Shown here in pieces: positions 7,081 to 16,645 of a stretch of 51,334 nt of DNA. Below the pieces are notes generated by a model. It was not told the DNA's origin. It saw only the letters and a program-made list of their open reading frames with translations, and did not search any database. The stretch is taken from NCBI GenBank assembly GCA_017464085.1, contig JAFUEE010000020.1:1-51334 (forward strand). Reading direction: 5' to 3'. Every line of letters starts with the position of its first letter. Position 1 is the first letter of the stretch. The position numbers and the translations under genes were made by a program. The stretch comes from Pseudomonadota bacterium (GTDB lineage Bacteria; Myxococcota_A; Bradymonadia; UBA4248).

Positions 7081-8811
7081 TCAGTTTTCGGGGATATCGA
7101 GGCCGAGGAGGCTGAAATCTGCCGCGAGTTCGTTGGAGAGGAGGCGGTAGAAGAGATAGGAGCCGAAGCCAGTCCACCAGACCCAGTTGGTGTCGCGATC
7201 GACTTCGACGGCGATGACGCCGACGACTTCGTCTTTCATGCGGATGGGGTAGCAGAGCGTGGCGTAGTTGCCTTCGCGCGAGGGTTTGTAATAGTCGCTG
7301 AGTTTGCGCCAGTCATTGCCGAGGCTGTCTTCGAGGCGGCCGTCTGCGAGTATGCCCTTGGATTCGTTGACGTAAATCTCGTTCTGGAAGCGCGTCTGAC
7401 CGTCGAGAAGTTCGCCACCGGTGAGTGTGATGACGCGGTTGAGGCGAGCGGCAAGAGTCGCAAGCGAAGATTCGGCGGGGTCTTCGGGATAGATCGGGAG
7501 ATCGATGTCGTTAAAGATTGTGAAACCATGCGGTGCAGTGAAGCGGAGGATGTCGTTTCCGTCTTTGTCGGCGGCGCGGTATCCGATGGCGAAGCATGGG
7601 ATTTGTGTGGAGTTGGCGACGAGTTCGTTGACATTTTTAATGAATGTCTGGATGGCGATGTCTGCCTGGATGTTGCCTGCGTTTTTGCACAGGCGAGAGA
7701 CGGCGACCTGTTCTTCGCGCACGCACTCGAGGAGCCAGAGCTGCTGAGCGGAGAGGCTGAAGAATGAGGAGCGGTGAAGGTAAGTTCCGAGTCGAGTCGC
7801 GAGTGTTTCGAGGACGCGGGACGTGAGCGACGAGAGCGGCATGGGCTGGAAGAAATTGATCGAGAGGAAGCCCAGGAGTTCTTGTGAGCCGATTTCGTTT
7901 GCGCAGAGAAGTGGGAGGAGGACGGTGAGTTTTTCCTGCGGCCTGTAGGCGTGGGTGGCGACGCGGTGGGCGTTTTTCTGAATTTCGCCCATCGAGAACC
8001 AGTCTTCTTCGCTTTCGCCGATGAAGATGTTGAGGCCGACGGATTTTGTGCGGCGCGCTTCTTCGAAAGCGTGTCCGATGAGACCTGAGTTCTGGCCGTG
8101 ATTGACGACGAACTCGAGGGAGCTGAGGTTTTCGAAGCGCTTGTTTTCGTCGGCGGGTGCGCAGTAGAGTCGTTCGCTGACGATCTGGAAGTGCGCGGGG
8201 CCGACGCCGCTGAGGACCATGGATTCGAGCGAGCTGGAGAGGATGAGGCTTGCGGAGTGATCGGAGCCGCACCAGACCGGGATGAGCTCGAGAATGCGGT
8301 CGAGGAATTCGCGCGGGGACGCGCCTTCGCATTCGTCAAAGATGATGCGAAGCGAGTTATGCCGGAAAGCGCGGATGGCTTCATTGATGCGCGTGCGCAG
8401 GGCGACGGTGAGGATTTCTGCGCTGAAGATTTTGGCGTCTTCGGCGAAGACGAATGCATGGATGTGTTCGCGGCCGGGTTCGGAAATGGAGAGGATCGGG
8501 TAGAACGCGAGAGTTTTGCCGTTGATGTTGCGGTGTATGATCTCGGCGAGATCTTCATGTTTTCGGGCATCCTGAATGAGTTCGGCGTAATCGACATCGA
8601 GGTCGGTCACATCTGAGCCGAAAGAGGAGACGCGGAGCGCGATTGCGGGCATCTGGCTGGCTTCGAATCCGACGATGACGCCGAGGTGATTCAGCTTGTG
8701 ATCCATCAGGAGGGGCATCATGTAACGGTGGAGATGCACGCCAAGAATTTCCTTGATCGAGTCATTCCAAGGGGAGAGAAAACGCATGGATTCTGATGTC
8801 TGATCTGTCAT
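7081..8811 (-). CDS. GAF-domain protein
   Basis: A 576-residue cytoplasmic protein without signal peptide or membrane helix. Two regions read like GAF sensor domains: about 180-340 (ending LLPLLCANEIGSQELLGFLSINF) and about 375-560 (CYPIRMKDEVVGVIAVEVD, the usual final strands of a GAF domain). No kinase, GGDEF, HD or phosphatase output motif is visible, so it may act through partners. The start at 8811 is supported by GAGGA about 10 bases upstream. It lies 173 bases downstream of the acetyltransferase gene on the same strand, probably with its own promoter. Ligand unknown. Confidence 0.65.
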   Translation of the reverse strand: MTDQTSESMRFLSPWNDSIKEILGVHLHRYMMPLLMDHKLNHLGVIVGFEASQMPAIALRVSSFGSDVTDLDVDYAELIQDARKHEDLAEIIHRNINGKTLAFYPILSISEPGREHIHAFVFAEDAKIFSAEILTVALRTRINEAIRAFRHNSLRIIFDECEGASPREFLDRILELIPVWCGSDHSASLILSSSLESMVLSGVGPAHFQIVSERLYCAPADENKRFENLSSLEFVVNHGQNSGLIGHAFEEARRTKSVGLNIFIGESEEDWFSMGEIQKNAHRVATHAYRPQEKLTVLLPLLCANEIGSQELLGFLSINFFQPMPLSSLTSRVLETLATRLGTYLHRSSFFSLSAQQLWLLECVREEQVAVSRLCKNAGNIQADIAIQTFIKNVNELVANSTQIPCFAIGYRAADKDGNDILRFTAPHGFTIFNDIDLPIYPEDPAESSLATLAARLNRVITLTGGELLDGQTRFQNEIYVNESKGILADGRLEDSLGNDWRKLSDYYKPSREGNYATLCYPIRMKDEVVGVIAVEVDRDTNWVWWTGFGSYLFYRLLSNELAADFSLLGLDIPEN

Positions 8812-8984
8812 AGCTGAAAATTCCTCAGTGATTGGAGAAAAAAAGTCGATCGTGACAATCGAGTGTTCAGTTTAAAACGGTATGTGTGAATTTGCAAATC
8901 CGAGTTTTCGGATATTATTTTTCGATGATTTGCAGGTGTTTGGCATTTGAATGATGCGCTGTGCAGGCATCGCGGCATAGGCTA

Positions 8985-9503
8985 TCAGTCGGTTGGGGAG
9001 ATGTGAAGCTGCATTTCGAGCGTTTTCTGCTCGAAGCCGATTTTTTTGAAGAACTCGTGGATATCTTTGGCGGATTCGGGGAAGCGGGTGGTGACCCACG
9101 AGATGCCCAGGTCGTCGAGCGCGCAGAAGAGCGTTTCCATGAGCGCCTGCCCGATGCCGCGTCCGCGATAATCGGGGAGAACCCAGAGTTCTTCGATGGA
9201 TGCGAATGATTCGACTTCAAAGAGGTGTGCTTGTGTTTCCAGGATGGCGGCGACATAGCCGACGAATTTGGGCGCGCCGTTTTGAACATTTGTTTGTTCG
9301 TCGAGGGCGACGCAGGCGATGTAGCGCTGGTTAGTGATGAGCTGCTGTCGGAGTCGGCGCATTTCCCATGCGTGCTGTTTCGGGGGGATGCGTATGGCAG
9401 TGAGGGGATTGTCATCGCATTTGATCTGTTCGGCATAGAGCGCCTGAATGTCGTCGAGTTCATCGATGCGCATCCGGCGTATGGTGATGTTGTCTGTATT
9501 CAT
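8985..9503 (-). CDS. GNAT-family N-acetyltransferase
   Basis: A 172-residue protein starting MNTDNITIRRMRIDELDDIQ. The GNAT core is clear: IEELWVLPDYRGRGIGQALME (acetyl-CoA-binding R/Q-x-x-G-x-G/A motif, RGRGIG) followed by DLGISWVTTRFPESAKDIHEFFKKIGF, the usual end of the fold. The acyl acceptor is unknown. The frame is open to 9725, but the N-terminal part would lie antisense to the transglycosylase; ATG 9503 is preceded by AAGGTTG and begins the homology. It follows the lytic transglycosylase by 23 bases and is likely co-transcribed with it. Confidence 0.85.
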   Translation of the reverse strand: MNTDNITIRRMRIDELDDIQALYAEQIKCDDNPLTAIRIPPKQHAWEMRRLRQQLITNQRYIACVALDEQTNVQNGAPKFVGYVAAILETQAHLFEVESFASIEELWVLPDYRGRGIGQALMETLFCALDDLGISWVTTRFPESAKDIHEFFKKIGFEQKTLEMQLHISPTD

Positions 9504-9526
9504 GTAGTGCAACCTTGTGCGATAGG

Positions 9527-12313
9527 TCAGTAGTTTGGCATTTCGAGAAAAGACTGAGGCAGGTCGTTGGGAAGCTCGAAGAAGAAATTTGGGTCGTGGT
9601 GGTCTATTCTGTGGAAAATGAGAAGTCTGGCCATGCCTTTTTTGACGTAGTTTCTGGCTTCGTTGTATGGGATGAGCTCGATGAATGCATCGCGTTCGAC
9701 TTTGCCGCCATAGGCGGTGAGCCATCGCGCGACCTGATGCGGGCCGCCGTTGTAGGAAGCCATCGAGAGTGCCGCATCGCCGTGGAATTTATGCAGGATC
9801 TGGGCGAAGTACCAAGTGCCCATTTCGATGGAATGCTCCGGGCGGATGAGGTTGTATGGGCCAAACTCGGTGTCGTGCAGCGCTTCGGCGATTTTATATC
9901 CGGTCATGGGGATAATCTGCAGGAGGCCATAGGCATCGGCATGCGAGACCGAATCGGGGTTGAATGCGGACTCGATGTTCATGAGAGCCCAGACGAGATC
10001 TGGGGAGATGTTGTTTTTCTGGGCGGCTGAAATGACGCTTTTGGTGAATGCGTGCGGATAGAGTGCGGCGCAGGCATCACTGTTTTCGTCTGTGCCGCAG
10101 GTCGATTTGGGCGAAGCCGTGTATTTTCGCGCCAGATAGTAGTCATGGAAGGCAAAGAGGGTGTCTTTGATGAACTGCCTGACCTCGGATGCGTGGTCGT
10201 AGATGGCCTGCTGATGTTCGGCGATTTCTTGTCTCGCTTTGGTGTCGTTTTTTGAGGGCAATTCGAAGCGATAGGCGTTGAGAGGGCATCCCCAGTAGCC
10301 AGAGCTGTTGCGCCTGTTATCGACGAGATGGCCGTCGATGCTGAGCTTTGTCGTCCATAGGTTGTTCGGGACGGGGCGTTTGGTAAGTTTTGTGATGCCC
10401 ATGGCCTCGATGGCGATGGTGCGGAATTCGGCATTTCGTTCGCGATAGAGTTCGGCCTGATGGAAGAGCAGGACGCGCCGCAGGCCGGGGAACATGGGTT
10501 CAAATTTTTTGAGTTCCTGTTCGGTCGCGCTCGGGAGCTTTGTTTCGTCAAAGGTGTATGCGCTTGACCATGGGCGGAATGCGCCTTCGAGCGATTTTCC
10601 GTCAAATGACTGAATCATTGGCGTTTTGGGCGAAGGTTCATCCTTGCGGTCGATTTCGTTGAGGCGTGTGCGAGCGAGGATGGCGTAATAGTCGTTTGAA
10701 TCGTCGTTCAGGAGTGACTTGAAGCGTTTTTGAGCGAGCTCGACGGTTGGCGCGGGCAGGTTGATCTTTTTGGACTTTGAATTCTTTTTGGACTTGGAGG
10801 GTTTGGATGCGGCCTGTTCGTGCTGTGCCTGAGGTTCTGTGGCTGCCTTGTAGGTCGCCTGAGCGAGGAAGTAGTTGGCTCTTCGTTTGTAGGTGCCAGA
10901 GAGGTTCTGAATGGCGATGGCCCAGTATTTTCGCGCATTGATATAATCTTTCGCGAGGTATGCGATGAACGCGAACTGCGCGAGGTCATCTGCGGAAGAG
11001 TTTTCCGAGTAGACGAGCTGGGCATTTTTGTAGGCGACATCGAGCGCGCCGCAAGCGAGTGCGAATTCCATGGTGCTTCGCGCGCGGTCTTTTTTTCCGA
11101 GTTTGGCGGCATTTTGCGCGTGGAATTTGAGCGCGGTGTCGCAGTCGCCCATATAGCCATAGGCGCGATAGATGTATGCGATGACGCCAGCGGGGCGCAG
11201 TTTGTCTTTGGTTTCGCCGTTGAGTTTTTCGAGGATTTTTTCGAAGCGGTGTGCGGCTTCTTCGTGGTGGCTGCGCTCGTATGCGATGCGGGCGTGCTGT
11301 ACCATGAGCTGATAGCTTTCGGGGTATTTGGGGAGCGCTTCGTTTGCGGCGGTTTCGGCGGCATCCCAAAAACGGGCGCGCCTGAGCGCGTCCACGCGGG
11401 CAAAGTCCTCTTCAAATGTGCGTGGCCGGTCGGTCAGCCCTTTTTCTTTGAGCCAGGTTTCAGCTTTTTGGGATATTGGCGACCAGGGGTAAAGGTAAGC
11501 GAGATCCTGAACAGTTGTCAGGGCAATTTCTTTCTGGCCGTTCTGCCAGTTGAGATTTGCGCGTGCGAGCTTGAACTCGAGGATGGCTGGATAACCCGGG
11601 TAGGTGCGTATGAATTCGTCGAGTTCTGTGCCCATATCGAGGCCCAGCTCGAGCCCGGTCTGAATGTATTGCGCGCGCGCTTCATGATAATAGGGCGACC
11701 GCCGGAACTGTGTGACGGTATCGAAGTAAGCGAGTGCCTTGCGCAGCGCATCAGAAATATTTTCAGAGGCTTGGACGTCATCTGTGTTTTGGTGGGACGC
11801 GGAGCTATCGGGCGCGTTATTTTTCAGGTGGTTGGCTTTGTGCCGCCAGAAACGTCCTGCATGAAAGCTGAAGATGTCGAGCAGCTCGCGGTCATCGCCA
11901 GCGTATGATATGAGTTTGGTGACGATATTTATGGCATCGTCGATATAGGCGATATCAGTTTCAGCGAGGCGCATCGCGAGCAGAAGCTGGCTGCCCTCGG
12001 TGTGCTGGTCGATTGCGCGCATGATGGCGCTGGATAGCGGGGAGCGGGCATCAAGGCTGTCGTTCATGACAGGTGGCAGCGGGGCCTTTGGGGGAGGCTG
12101 GAGCGCTTCCAGGGCGGCTTTGTGCACAGCGAGTATCGGCTCGACCTGAAGTGTTTTTTCTTGCGGAGCCTCGACTTGAGACGGCTGAGCCTGCTTGAGC
12201 GGCTGATGCGCGTCATTGGGCGCTTCACTGGGATGGCAACTCGCGAGGAGCATGCAGAAACAGCCTGCTGCGGTGACTCCGAGGTGTTTTTTTGATTGTC
12301 GTCCGTGATACAA
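9527..12313 (-). CDS. Lytic murein transglycosylase lipoprotein (Slt70-like)
   Basis: A 928-residue protein. The N terminus MYHGRQSKKHLGVTAAGCFCMLLASC has a lipobox (LASC), so it is probably a lipid-anchored periplasmic protein. A long alpha-helical superhelix with TPR-like repeats (about 90-690, interrupted by a Lys/Ser-rich linker near 500-530) precedes the SLT domain. There the catalytic Glu781 lies in ALMNIESAFNP, followed by AYGLLQIIP, ASYNGGP and YNEARNYVKK, all standard family-1 lytic transglycosylase motifs. It cleaves the MurNAc-GlcNAc bond of peptidoglycan with 1,6-anhydro product. Longer than Slt70 (about 620 residues) owing to the larger helical part. Confidence 0.92.
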   Translation of the reverse strand: MYHGRQSKKHLGVTAAGCFCMLLASCHPSEAPNDAHQPLKQAQPSQVEAPQEKTLQVEPILAVHKAALEALQPPPKAPLPPVMNDSLDARSPLSSAIMRAIDQHTEGSQLLLAMRLAETDIAYIDDAINIVTKLISYAGDDRELLDIFSFHAGRFWRHKANHLKNNAPDSSASHQNTDDVQASENISDALRKALAYFDTVTQFRRSPYYHEARAQYIQTGLELGLDMGTELDEFIRTYPGYPAILEFKLARANLNWQNGQKEIALTTVQDLAYLYPWSPISQKAETWLKEKGLTDRPRTFEEDFARVDALRRARFWDAAETAANEALPKYPESYQLMVQHARIAYERSHHEEAAHRFEKILEKLNGETKDKLRPAGVIAYIYRAYGYMGDCDTALKFHAQNAAKLGKKDRARSTMEFALACGALDVAYKNAQLVYSENSSADDLAQFAFIAYLAKDYINARKYWAIAIQNLSGTYKRRANYFLAQATYKAATEPQAQHEQAASKPSKSKKNSKSKKINLPAPTVELAQKRFKSLLNDDSNDYYAILARTRLNEIDRKDEPSPKTPMIQSFDGKSLEGAFRPWSSAYTFDETKLPSATEQELKKFEPMFPGLRRVLLFHQAELYRERNAEFRTIAIEAMGITKLTKRPVPNNLWTTKLSIDGHLVDNRRNSSGYWGCPLNAYRFELPSKNDTKARQEIAEHQQAIYDHASEVRQFIKDTLFAFHDYYLARKYTASPKSTCGTDENSDACAALYPHAFTKSVISAAQKNNISPDLVWALMNIESAFNPDSVSHADAYGLLQIIPMTGYKIAEALHDTEFGPYNLIRPEHSIEMGTWYFAQILHKFHGDAALSMASYNGGPHQVARWLTAYGGKVERDAFIELIPYNEARNYVKKGMARLLIFHRIDHHDPNFFFELPNDLPQSFLEMPNY

Positions 12314-12371
12314 TGTTTCATCCTGAAAAATAAAACCCCCTTTCTGACTTTAAACGTTTTCAGGCAATCGG

Positions 12372-12393
12372 GCAATCATTTGAGCATGATTGC
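12372..12393. promoter_or_regulatory. Inverted repeat upstream of the transglycosylase gene
   Basis: GCAATCAT and ATGATTGC form a perfect eight-base inverted repeat with a six-base spacer, 59 bases upstream of the leftward start at 12313. The rest of 12314-12608 shows no gene and no convincing terminator. The repeat could be an operator or a terminator of the preceding leftward gene; there is no suitable T-tract. Confidence 0.35.
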
Positions 12394-12608
12394 AGAACAT
12401 TATTTTTTGCTATTCAGCCCCATAGGAATTTTCTGAAGTACTGAGTGATTTATGTGCAGGCAGTGGTCTGAGGTCAGTGGTCAGTAGTGCGCATGATCAA
12501 GGCTATAGCTTTTATGCAGAGAGACTGGCGTTGCGCGATTGCGATTGCTGGTGATACATGCACTTTTTTGCCATATCCACGCTTGTTGAACAGAGCCAAA
12601 GTTAACGG

Positions 12609-15600
12609 TCAGTTGGCGACGATCCATGAAGTTTCCGGAGTAAGCGTTGTCGAGGAGAAGATCTGTATGGGTTCGCTCGGACCGTTCTGGATCGGCCGGC
12701 AGGCGAAATCGCGTGTCGTGTTGTTGATTTTGAACTGAGCGATGAAAGTGCAGTACCATGTGCCCGAGGAAAGGTTGAATGCTTCTGCGGTCATGAACTC
12801 GATGTTGTCGCCGCATCCGTTGCAGAGCGGGTTCTTTTCGGTCAGGATCATGACTTCGTTGCCCCATTCGTACACGGGGCGGCTGATGTTCTGCGTGCAG
12901 GCGAGGAAGATATCCGGTTCGGAGACGCCAGCGGGGAGGAGGATGCGGCTGTAGCCGACCCATTTGCCATTTTCGATGCCGATTTTTTGCGTGTTGCACC
13001 AGTTTGATGGGATGCAGGCGATGTTTGAAGTGCTGCAGATCGGGACTTGTCCGATGCAGTCTTCCATGGTTTCCCATGTGCCGTCCGTGCAGGCTTGGAG
13101 GTGCGCTGGGGTGCTGTCCGTGCATCTGACATCATCGCCCTCGCATTCGACATTGACATTTTTGAGCGTGCATGCGCTCGTGTTGAGCGTGCATGTCGCA
13201 TTGTCGCACGAAAGCGTCCCGCCTGAGTAGAGTGAAGGATTGTATGCGACACATGAATTGAATTTCCAGTCGTTTCCGTCGCATTCTTCGTTTGCCTGTC
13301 GCTTTCGGTCGCCGCAATATTCGCAGCTGCTCGTGTCGATGTTCTTGCAGCTGTTTGTACACCTGAGTGTGCCGGATGCGGACTGGTTGCTGAGTTCGGA
13401 GACGCATGTTTTTCCGCCGAAATTCTGACCGTCGCAGACCTCCCCAGCCTCGATGAGGTTGTTGCCGCACTGAGCCGATGCAGTCTTGACGCAATTGCCC
13501 GTATCGATTGTGCACGCGTTCGTGCATGTGAGGTTTCCGGAGGCATAGAGCGCGCTGTTGTATGCCTTGCACGAGGTGATATTGTTTTTGAAAGCTGTTT
13601 TGTCGCAGTCTTCGCCGGTATCGAGTTTGCCGTCGCCGCAAGTCGCGGCCGGGGTGCACGAGCCATTTTCGTAGCCAGTGCATGTCGCGTTGCATTTTGG
13701 GGAGCCTGTAGAGCCAGTGCCGACCTGATTTTCGCAGGTCCATCCGTTGAGCAGCGCGCCGTCGCAGGTTTCGTTTTTTTCGAGCGCGCCGTTGCCGCAA
13801 GTGTTGATGGTGCACCCGGAGGTGTCGAAGCCGTTGCAAGTCGCGTTGCATCTGAGCGTGCCGATGGCACCGGAGCCGAGTTCGCTTTCGCAGGTGCGTT
13901 GCGCGAGGTTAGTCATGTCGCATTTTTCGTTATTTTGAATGATGCCGTCGCCGCAGACTGCCGGCGCCTTGCACTCGGACATGTCAAAGTAGAAGCAGTC
14001 GCTGCTGCATTTGAGCGAGCCAGTGGCGCCAGTGCCGACTTCTGTCGCGCAAGTTTTCCCGTTGAGGTTTGAGCCGTCGCAGACCTCCCCGAGCTTTGTG
14101 TCGAGCGTGCCATTTCCGCAGTGGTTCGGGGCGCTGCATCCGGAGAGGTCGAGCGACCTGCAGTCACGGCTGCACCTCGGCGTGCCGACGGAGCCGTTCC
14201 CGACAGAGTTTGCGCAAGTCGCGCTCTTGATGTTCGCGCCGTCACAGACTTCACCGGCATCTATTTTATTGTTTCCGCAGTTTGAGAGCGGTGCGCATGC
14301 AGATGTGTCATAGCCCGAGCAGTTGCTGTTGCATTTGAGCGTGCCTGTGGAGCCAGTGCCGACTTCTGTCGCGCAAGTCTTGTCGTTGAGGTGGAGGCCG
14401 TCGCAGACCTCCCCATGGTCGATCTGGCTGCCGTTGCAAGTGGACGGCCTTGAACAGCCGGAAATGTCGAAGCCTGAGCAGTTGTCCTTGCATCTGAGCG
14501 CGCCTGTGGCGCCCGTGCCGACGACTGTCGCGCATGTTTTGCCCTGCAGGTCTGAGCCGTCACAGACATCGTTTCCGTCTGCTTTGTTGTTGCCGCAAGT
14601 CGAGGGTTTTGAGCATCGCGAGCTGTCGATCTCGCATTGATGGGTGCAGATGAGCATGCCTGAAGAGCCCGCGCCGACAGTTGTGGCACAAGTTGCGCTT
14701 CCGAAATCAGTTCCATCGCACGCTTCGCCTGTTTCCCTTCGCAGGTTGCCGCATTCGGCGGCTGCCGTGCATCCTGAGATGTCGTAGCCGGCGCAGTTTG
14801 ACGCGCATCTGACCTGCCCGACAGAACCCTTGCCGACAATTTTTTCGCATGTGATTCCGGCGCTCAGCGAGCCGTCACAGACTTCGTTGGCGTCGAGCGC
14901 GTGGTTGCCGCAAGTCACGGGGCTTGAGCATGCGGAGAGGTCGTAGCCGCTGCACTGTGCGTTGCACGAGACTCGTCCGGTGGAGCCTTTTCCGACGAGC
15001 GCTTCGCAAGTCGCGCCTGCGAGCTGAGAGCCGTCGCATGCTTCGCCGGGGTCTTTGGCGTTGTTTCCGCAGAGCGTCGGCTTGCTGCATCCGGTGGTCA
15101 CGAAGGACTGGCAGTCGGCGCTGCATCGCAAGGTGCCCGTGGAGCCTTGGCCTACAAGCTTTTCGCATGTCTGGTCGTTGAGGCGTGTGCCGTCGCATTT
15201 TTCCCCGAGCTCGACGATGCCGTTGCCGCAAGTGCTTGTCGGGCTCGATTCGCATCCGTTGAGGATATTGTTATCGGCATCGCTCCATGGGGCTGTGCAG
15301 ACGGGGACGCATCTGCCGTTGTCGCATCGCGCGAGATCATAATGCAGGAGTGTCGCGCCGCGTGGGCAGATATTGCCGCAGCTGCCGCAGTTGTTCGGGT
15401 CTGTGTTCAGGTCGACGCATGTGTTCGTGGCCGTGCAGAGTTTCATGTATGCCGGGCATTCGCCGCTGCATTTTCCGGCGATGCAGTGTTCGCCAGGCGC
15501 GCAGGCGTTGCCGCATGCGCCGCAGTTTTTCGGGTCGCCTTGCACGTCTACGCACCCGTTCGGGCAGCATGTCTCCGAGCAGACATCTTTGTTTCGTTTT

Positions 15601-15857
15601 CCGCCGAGCGAAAAGGATTCGCATACGCACAGGCCGTTTTCGCATTCGGAGTTTCCCTTGCATGTGACGAGCGCGTCACCGCAGTGCTCTTTGGAGTCTT
15701 CCAGGCAGGTTCCAGAGCCGCAGCGCATGTCGCTGGGGCAGTAATAGACCGTGTTTCCGTCCATGCATTGGCGCATGACGGCATCGGGAGTGTCGAATTC
15801 GTTACTGGCACAACCAGCTGCAAGACAGAAGAAAATCAGAAAATGGGCACGTCTCAT
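12609..15857 (-). CDS. Large Myxococcus-type Cys-rich repeat lipoprotein
   Basis: A 1082-residue surface or secreted protein beginning MRRAHFLIFFCLAAGC, a lipoprotein signal with lipobox LAAGC. After a Cys-rich head (about 25-210, several GxCGNxCxxGxxC units) come thirteen repeats shaped CGNxxxDxGExCDGxxLxGxTC, VGxGSTG, LxCxxxCxGxDxSxC, the Myxococcus Cys-rich (DUF4215-like) repeat. The last 170 residues form a separate domain. Such repeats are typical of Myxococcota surface proteins and are thought to be disulfide-rich spacers. ATG 15857 is chosen for its GGAGGTG. Repeats differ in DNA sequence, so they are not recent duplications. Confidence 0.88.
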   Translation of the reverse strand: MRRAHFLIFFCLAAGCASNEFDTPDAVMRQCMDGNTVYYCPSDMRCGSGTCLEDSKEHCGDALVTCKGNSECENGLCVCESFSLGGKRNKDVCSETCCPNGCVDVQGDPKNCGACGNACAPGEHCIAGKCSGECPAYMKLCTATNTCVDLNTDPNNCGSCGNICPRGATLLHYDLARCDNGRCVPVCTAPWSDADNNILNGCESSPTSTCGNGIVELGEKCDGTRLNDQTCEKLVGQGSTGTLRCSADCQSFVTTGCSKPTLCGNNAKDPGEACDGSQLAGATCEALVGKGSTGRVSCNAQCSGYDLSACSSPVTCGNHALDANEVCDGSLSAGITCEKIVGKGSVGQVRCASNCAGYDISGCTAAAECGNLRRETGEACDGTDFGSATCATTVGAGSSGMLICTHQCEIDSSRCSKPSTCGNNKADGNDVCDGSDLQGKTCATVVGTGATGALRCKDNCSGFDISGCSRPSTCNGSQIDHGEVCDGLHLNDKTCATEVGTGSTGTLKCNSNCSGYDTSACAPLSNCGNNKIDAGEVCDGANIKSATCANSVGNGSVGTPRCSRDCRSLDLSGCSAPNHCGNGTLDTKLGEVCDGSNLNGKTCATEVGTGATGSLKCSSDCFYFDMSECKAPAVCGDGIIQNNEKCDMTNLAQRTCESELGSGAIGTLRCNATCNGFDTSGCTINTCGNGALEKNETCDGALLNGWTCENQVGTGSTGSPKCNATCTGYENGSCTPAATCGDGKLDTGEDCDKTAFKNNITSCKAYNSALYASGNLTCTNACTIDTGNCVKTASAQCGNNLIEAGEVCDGQNFGGKTCVSELSNQSASGTLRCTNSCKNIDTSSCEYCGDRKRQANEECDGNDWKFNSCVAYNPSLYSGGTLSCDNATCTLNTSACTLKNVNVECEGDDVRCTDSTPAHLQACTDGTWETMEDCIGQVPICSTSNIACIPSNWCNTQKIGIENGKWVGYSRILLPAGVSEPDIFLACTQNISRPVYEWGNEVMILTEKNPLCNGCGDNIEFMTAEAFNLSSGTWYCTFIAQFKINNTTRDFACRPIQNGPSEPIQIFSSTTLTPETSWIVAN

Positions 15858-15940
15858 GGTCACCTCCGGGCACACAAGACTGAAAGTATCTGATTTTGCC
15901 CGGCATGCAAATTTCTGATTATTCTGGGTGGCTTTTTCGG

Positions 15941-16010
15941 GCGCGGCCTATCGGCTTTTGGCCGATACGGCGCGCGCATGCCGGCTATGGGCGTGCGCCC
16001 ATACGCCGGC
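15941..16010 (-). repeat. BHE cluster D: two bulged hairpins
   Basis: Both read CTAT...ATACG on +. D1 (15941-15975): GCC, TATCGGC, five-base loop, GCCGATA, extrahelical C at 15968, GGC, with GCGC outer arms and one further bulge. D2 (15980-16010): GCCGGC, TATGGGC, loop GTGC, GCCCATA, C at 16004, GCCGGC. The inner stems are unrelated in sequence although the elements are adjacent. Confidence 0.75.
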
Positions 16011-16015
16011 AAATT

Positions 16016-16645
16016 TCATTTATTTTCCCACTCCACATCGACATCGATGATCTCTTCCTCACCAAGCGCTTTTGGGGTTGCGTTTCGCGTCTGGCGTTCA
16101 GAATAGCCTGTGTCATAGGACGCATTTTTGCCGCCCTCGATCTCATAGTCGATATCGATGATGTCGCCGTCTGCCTGTGCGCGCCTTGCGCTCATGCGCT
16201 TTGTCTTGCTGGCCTGCGCGGCTTTGAACTGCTGTGCAAAGCTTTCATTCAGTCCGCTGGGCACTTCCTGGTCAGCGAGCTTGTCCTTGACGCGTTTGGC
16301 AATGACTCCGCCGATTGCGGGCGCGAGCTTGATCAGCAGGCGTCTGACTGGCGGAATGATGACCAAGATGCCCGCGAGCGTCGTGAGGTAGCCTGGAATC
16401 ATCAGCAGCGTGGAAGCGAGTTTCCGGGCTGTGGGCAGCTGTGCCTTAGGCTTGAGGGAATAATCCATGGGACGGATGATGTATCCGAGGAAGAAGCTGC
16501 CCACAAGTATCCAGCAGGCATTCGCATAGCCGATGAAGTGCCCGATGAGTACGAAAACGCCGATTTCGAGCAGGAAAAGGAGCGTAAGATAGGCGGCAAG
16601 TTTTTTGAGACCGGCTTTGAGAGCTGGGATGCTGTTCAGATCCAT
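16016..16645 (-). CDS. FxsA-family membrane protein
   Basis: A 209-residue inner-membrane protein. The first 110 residues match FxsA: TLLFLLEIGVFVLIGHFIGY, then ILVGSFFLGYIIRP, then LASTLLMIPGYLTTLAGILVIIPPVRRLL, giving about four membrane segments. FxsA is known from E. coli as a suppressor of phage T7 exclusion by F; its normal role is unclear. The C-terminal 90 residues are a charged, probably unstructured tail (DIIDIDYEIEGG repeated as EEEIIDVDVEWENK) longer than in E. coli. AAGGA lies seven bases before the ATG. Confidence 0.85.
   Translation of the reverse strand: MDLNSIPALKAGLKKLAAYLTLLFLLEIGVFVLIGHFIGYANACWILVGSFFLGYIIRPMDYSLKPKAQLPTARKLASTLLMIPGYLTTLAGILVIIPPVRRLLIKLAPAIGGVIAKRVKDKLADQEVPSGLNESFAQQFKAAQASKTKRMSARRAQADGDIIDIDYEIEGGKNASYDTGYSERQTRNATPKALGEEEIIDVDVEWENK

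Noticed and set aside
10820..11908. Open frame antisense to the lytic transglycosylase gene
   Set aside because: GC-rich codon shadow (Phe/Val/Glu-rich), no ribosome-binding site, opposite a signal-peptide and SLT-domain protein.
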